7,853 bases of DNA. It comes from Methanobrevibacter sp. GTDB lineage: Archaea > Methanobacteriota > Methanobacteria > Methanobacteriales > Methanobacteriaceae. Shown here piece after piece: positions 5,499 to 7,853 of this stretch. Location of the stretch: the NCBI GenBank assembly GCA_009776495.1, contig WRNS01000034.1:1-7853 (forward strand), written 5' to 3'. Under the pieces are notes generated by a model that had not been told where the DNA came from, ran no database searches, and saw only the letters and a list, made by a program, of their open reading frames with translations. A program made the position numbers and the translations under genes. Numbering within the stretch: the stretch's first letter is position 1; each line of letters opens with the position of its first letter.

Positions 5499-5599
5499 AT
5501 CTTTCCTAAGGGTTTTTCAGAAAGTTTTTATCTAAATTTCCTTAGGATTTTTCAGAAACTTTAAATCTATATTTTCAAGGGTTTTTCAGAATAGATTTC
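5499..5599. repeat. 34-35 bp tandem repeat, 3 copies, abutting a stop codon
   Basis: Three units begin with ATCT at 5499, 5530 and 5565 and share AAGGGTTTTTCAGAA (the middle copy has AGGATTTTTCAGAA). The CAG triplets are 35 and 34 bp apart. The first two units carry CCTAAGG and CCTTAGG respectively. The array ends 3 bp from the stop codon of the minus-strand DUF2119-like gene, so it would form that mRNA's 3' untranslated region. Confidence 0.85.
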
Positions 5600-5601
5600 T
5601 A

Positions 5602-6258
5602 TCAAAAAGGAGGATAATCTGCCCCAAATATTTCTTTTGCATATTTTTTAGCTAATTTAACTTGTTTTGGGTAAATAGCTATTATTTCATTTTCAAAATC
5701 TTTCCTACTATATGATTTAGCTATCATTTTAAGAATATTTATGTAAGTTTCCTTAGCTAATTTTTTATTATAATTATAAGTATTTTCAAGATTGTTTTTA
5801 AATGGATCTTCATTAAAACAAGGGAACTCTAAAGTTTTACAAATAGTTTCTTTTTGAAAATATTTCTTTCTAATTAATGGAGAAACAGAACTTATTAAAA
5901 CATGGTTTTCTAGTTCAATTAATGGTGGAACACCTTGAATTTCTCGTCTTTTTGGAGAAATCAATTTTTTGTAATTTTGGATATTGTAACAATGAAGTTC
6001 TGTGTAAAAATCAGGTTTATATTTTTTAACTATAGATATTATTTCTTTTCCAATTTCCGAAGAATAGAATTCCTTTTTTAAGGTGGAAACATAGGGTGTT
6101 TCATCAAAATTATAAATTATGTGTTTTCCATTTGAAAAATCATTTGAAACTAAGGATTTAAATATATTGATGGTTGTTTTCCCCTCATTTCCATGAACTC
6201 CACCAATAAATAACTTTCTTGGTCCTTTTCCTTTATTGATACATTTAAAAAAAGACAT
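5602..6258 (-). CDS. DUF2119-like protein with carboxypeptidase/deacylase-like metal motif
   Basis: A 218-residue soluble protein, probably of the archaeal DUF2119 family (name from memory). From the chosen start, residues 16-26 contain GGVHGNEGK, whose H22 and E25 resemble the HxxE zinc ligands of M14 carboxypeptidases and of succinylglutamate desuccinylase/aspartoacylase. TELHCY (86-91) supplies a possible third ligand, H89. TLEFPCFN (142-149) has a glutamate (E144) in a position that could be catalytic. The fold and metal binding are inference, and no substrate can be named. The ATG at 6258 is chosen because GTGA (6266-6263) lies 4 nt before it and the conserved-looking sequence starts there. 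An in-frame ATG at 6309 would add 17 hydrophobic residues without an RBS; if used, they could act as a membrane anchor. The gene lies 125 bp after ahcY on the same strand, with a terminator-like hairpin and T run between, so co-transcription is uncertain. Confidence 0.72.
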   Translation of the reverse strand: MSFFKCINKGKGPRKLFIGGVHGNEGKTTINIFKSLVSNDFSNGKHIIYNFDETPYVSTLKKEFYSSEIGKEIISIVKKYKPDFYTELHCYNIQNYKKLISPKRREIQGVPPLIELENHVLISSVSPLIRKKYFQKETICKTLEFPCFNEDPFKNNLENTYNYNKKLAKETYINILKMIAKSYSRKDFENEIIAIYPKQVKLAKKYAKEIFGADYPPF

Positions 6259-6327
6259 TGTCTCACATGATAAATAAAATAATAAAGTAGTAGTGTTTAA
6301 ATAAATCAAAATTTTTAAAAATAAATT

Positions 6328-6380
6328 AAAAAAATATCCAAGTTATTAATTGGAATTAACTATTTTAGATTAAAAATCTA
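6328..6380 (-). terminator. Terminator-like region after ahcY
   Basis: On the minus strand, 3 nt past the ahcY stop, TAGATT and AATCTA form a 6-bp stem with a 3-nt loop (6366-6380). A second dyad, TTAATT/AATTAA (6346-6359), and a run of seven T (6334 to 6328) follow. Termination here would separate ahcY from the DUF2119-like gene. Confidence 0.45.
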
Positions 6381-6383
6381 TAG

Positions 6384-7634
6384 CTATGTCCCTTCTTGCC
6401 AATCATTTATATAATCACTTTGTCTACTACTCAAACTATCAATAGCTATACCCATTGCTTTGAGTTTCATGTTAGCTATTTCATAATCTAGTTCATCAGG
6501 AGCTTTCATAACTCCTATTTCTAAATCATTTTCTAGAATATATTTGGCAGATAAAGCTTGAGCTGCAAAACTTAAATCCATGATTTCTGCAGGATGTCCT
6601 TGGCCACGTTGTGCTGCTAAGTTAACAAGACGACCATCTGCTAAAAGATAAATTTTTCTTCCATCCTCCATGACAAACTGCTCAATACTATCTCTTACTT
6701 CCTCAATAGCTATTGATTGTTTTTCTAAATCTGATCTATTAATTTCCACATTGAAATGGCCAGAGTTAGCTAAGATACATCCATTTTTCATGTTTTTAAA
6801 GTCATCTCCACTAACAACATCAATATTTCCTGTGACTGTTATAAGTAAATCTGCGTATTTTACAGCTTCTTCTACTTTCATTACACTATAACCATCCATT
6901 CTTGCTTCTAAGGCCCTTATTGGATCTACTTCAGTTACAATAACATTTGCACCTAAGCCATCTGCTCGAGTAGCTACTCCTCGACCACACCAGCCATAAC
7001 CACATACCACTACATTTTTTCCAGCTATTAACATATTGGTTGTTCCCATAATTGCATCCATAGTAGATTGTCCAGTTCCATATCTATTATCAAATAAATA
7101 TTTTGTATAAGCATCATTTACAGCTACAAGTGGGATTTTTAAAGCTCCATCTTTATGCATAGCTTCTAATCTATGAACTCCAGTTGTGGTTTCTTCACAT
7201 GCTCCTTGAACATTTTTAAGTTGTTTTTGCCTTTCCTGGTGGAGAACCAATATCATGTCGGCCCCATCATCAATAATAATATCTGGTTTATAATCAAGAA
7301 CATCGTCAATAGTTTCATAGTATTCTTTTTCACTTTCTTCTCTCCAGCCATACATATTTAATCCAAGAGCTGCACCACCAGCTGTTGCATCATCATGAGT
7401 TGAAAGAGGATTACAACCAGTCATAGCTACTTCAGCCCCACCAGCTTGTAATGTAAGGCCTAAATTAATAGTTTTAGGTTCAAGATGAAGGCAAGATCCA
7501 ATAGTTATTCCTTCAAAAGGCTTTGTTTTTTCAAACTCTTTTTTAATATGTTCAAGAACAGGCATATGTTTTTGAACCCATTTTATCTTCCTAATACCTT
7601 CATCAGCTAGTGCCATATCTTTAACTTTGCTCAT
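6384..7634 (-). CDS. ahcY: Adenosylhomocysteinase / S-inosyl-L-homocysteine hydrolase
   Basis: A cytosolic NAD-dependent hydrolase that splits S-adenosylhomocysteine, or in methanogens probably its deaminated form S-inosylhomocysteine, to homocysteine and nucleoside, relieving product inhibition of methyltransferases. It is 416 residues from the ATG at 7634. Landmarks in that numbering: H50 in CLHLEPKT, the substrate loop NPLSTHDD, D126 in DDGADM, EETTTGVH near 147-154, the catalytic lysine/aspartate pair K178 and D182 in TKYLFDNRYG, and the Rossmann NAD loop GYGWCGRG (212-219). NSGHFNVE and GHPAEIMDLSFA follow. The C-terminus ends in DWQEGT and lacks the Lys-Tyr tail of eukaryotic forms, as usual in archaea. 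The ATG is chosen because GTGA (7643-7640) lies 5 nt before it; a frame extended to 7643 would use that same GTGA as a GTG start. STHDD is more often STQDD. M. jannaschii SahH prefers S-inosylhomocysteine (established work); substrate preference here is inferred. Confidence 0.97.
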   Translation of the reverse strand: MSKVKDMALADEGIRKIKWVQKHMPVLEHIKKEFEKTKPFEGITIGSCLHLEPKTINLGLTLQAGGAEVAMTGCNPLSTHDDATAGGAALGLNMYGWREESEKEYYETIDDVLDYKPDIIIDDGADMILVLHQERQKQLKNVQGACEETTTGVHRLEAMHKDGALKIPLVAVNDAYTKYLFDNRYGTGQSTMDAIMGTTNMLIAGKNVVVCGYGWCGRGVATRADGLGANVIVTEVDPIRALEARMDGYSVMKVEEAVKYADLLITVTGNIDVVSGDDFKNMKNGCILANSGHFNVEINRSDLEKQSIAIEEVRDSIEQFVMEDGRKIYLLADGRLVNLAAQRGQGHPAEIMDLSFAAQALSAKYILENDLEIGVMKAPDELDYEIANMKLKAMGIAIDSLSSRQSDYINDWQEGT

Positions 7635-7639
7635 AATAT

Positions 7640-7643
7640 TCAC
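7640..7643 (-). promoter_or_regulatory. RBS that decides the ahcY start
   Basis: Minus-strand AAGTGA (GTGA at 7643 to 7640) stands 5 nt before the ATG at 7634. The same GTG is in frame and would lengthen the protein by three residues (M-N-I), but using it would leave no RBS upstream. Confidence 0.7.
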
Positions 7644-7687
7644 TTTTTATCTTATTTTTTATTATTGTTAATTTTTAATTTAATTTT

Positions 7688-7853
7688 AATCTTAATAATT
7701 AAATTTATTTGATTTTTAACAGTTAAATTTTAATCTTAATTAATTCAATCTTAATAATTAAATTTATTTGATTTTTAATAGTTAAATTTTTATTTAATTA
7801 ATTTAATCTTAATAATTAAATTTATTTGATTTTTAATAGTTAAATTTTTATTT
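7688..7853. repeat. 58-59 bp tandem repeat upstream of ahcY, at least 2.8 copies
   Basis: Copies start at 7688, 7747 and 7805, each with AATCTTAATAATTAAATT. Periods are 59 and 58 bp. The third is cut by the window end after 49 bp and is identical to the second over all 49; the first differs by one base in its first 43 and diverges after that. The near identity implies recent duplication or gene-conversion-like homogenisation. The array begins about 50 bp before the ahcY start, where its promoter should lie, yet I see no clear minus-strand TATA box between 7644 and 7700. Confidence 0.92.

Larger units (their letters stand above)
4072..5601. other. 1.5 kb gene-free gap between convergent genes
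   Basis: fen reads rightwards into it and the DUF2119-like gene reads leftwards into it, so no promoters for flanking genes are needed here. No ORF with start, RBS and coding character was found. The gap contains a T-rich repeat (4140-4200), hairpins at 4394-4442, 4486-4500, 4541-4568, 4775-4822, 5392-5427 and 5442-5470, a 19-bp duplication (4909-4946), an 11-bp tandem duplication (5005-5026), an orphan strong Shine-Dalgarno sequence (4542-4549), an orphan TATA box on the minus strand (5151-5160), and a triple repeat at 5499-5599. A decayed gene, a non-coding RNA, or simply expanded junk are the options. Confidence 0.6.

Noticed and set aside
6670..7361. Plus-strand frames opposite ahcY
   Set aside because: Antisense shadows of a highly conserved gene; no RBS or family resemblance.

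Overview
The window comes from a very AT-rich archaeon, most likely a methanogen of the order Methanobacteriales close to Methanobrevibacter. Three things point there. There is an archaeal-type FEN-1 nuclease of 328 residues ending in a PCNA-binding box. There is an archaeal-type S-adenosyl/S-inosyl-homocysteine hydrolase. Five of the six genes have a GTGA-core ribosome binding site 4-5 nt before the start codon, which fits the archaeal 16S 3' end. Placement to genus is inference. Only about half the window codes for protein, which is low for an archaeon.

Layout. 200-757 (-) is a PadR-family regulator with a terminator-like hairpin just after it. 758-1661 has no recognisable gene and holds several tandem repeats. 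1662-2042 (+) and 2594-2959 (+) are two related small, glycine-rich membrane proteins (probably DUF5518-like), each with its own TATA box, separated by repeat-rich DNA. 3085-4071 (+) is fen (flap endonuclease). 4072-5601 is a 1.5 kb gene-free stretch between convergent genes; it holds hairpins, an orphan Shine-Dalgarno sequence and an orphan TATA box, but no ORF I can call. 5602-6258 (-) is a DUF2119-like protein with a carboxypeptidase/deacylase-like metal motif. 6384-7634 (-) is ahcY/sahH. 7635-7853 holds a 58-59 bp tandem repeat that runs off the end of the window.

How the genes relate. fen serves Okazaki-fragment maturation and base-excision repair with PCNA. AhcY removes the SAM-cycle by-product. 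I see no shared pathway; the closeness of fen and ahcY may be old gene order in Methanobacteriales. The small membrane proteins look like diverged tandem duplicates of unknown role. PadR has no adjacent target in the window, apart from possibly its own promoter or the distant divergent membrane-protein gene.

Most noteworthy. Nearly every long intergenic region has its own private tandem repeat (units of 15-59 bp, families not shared between regions). The convergent 1.5 kb gap is hard to explain without a decayed gene or a non-coding RNA. Three coding starts (1662, 6258, 7634) differ from the longest possible reading frames. I found no defence system, CRISPR array, IS element or tRNA, and no convincing novel multi-gene system.
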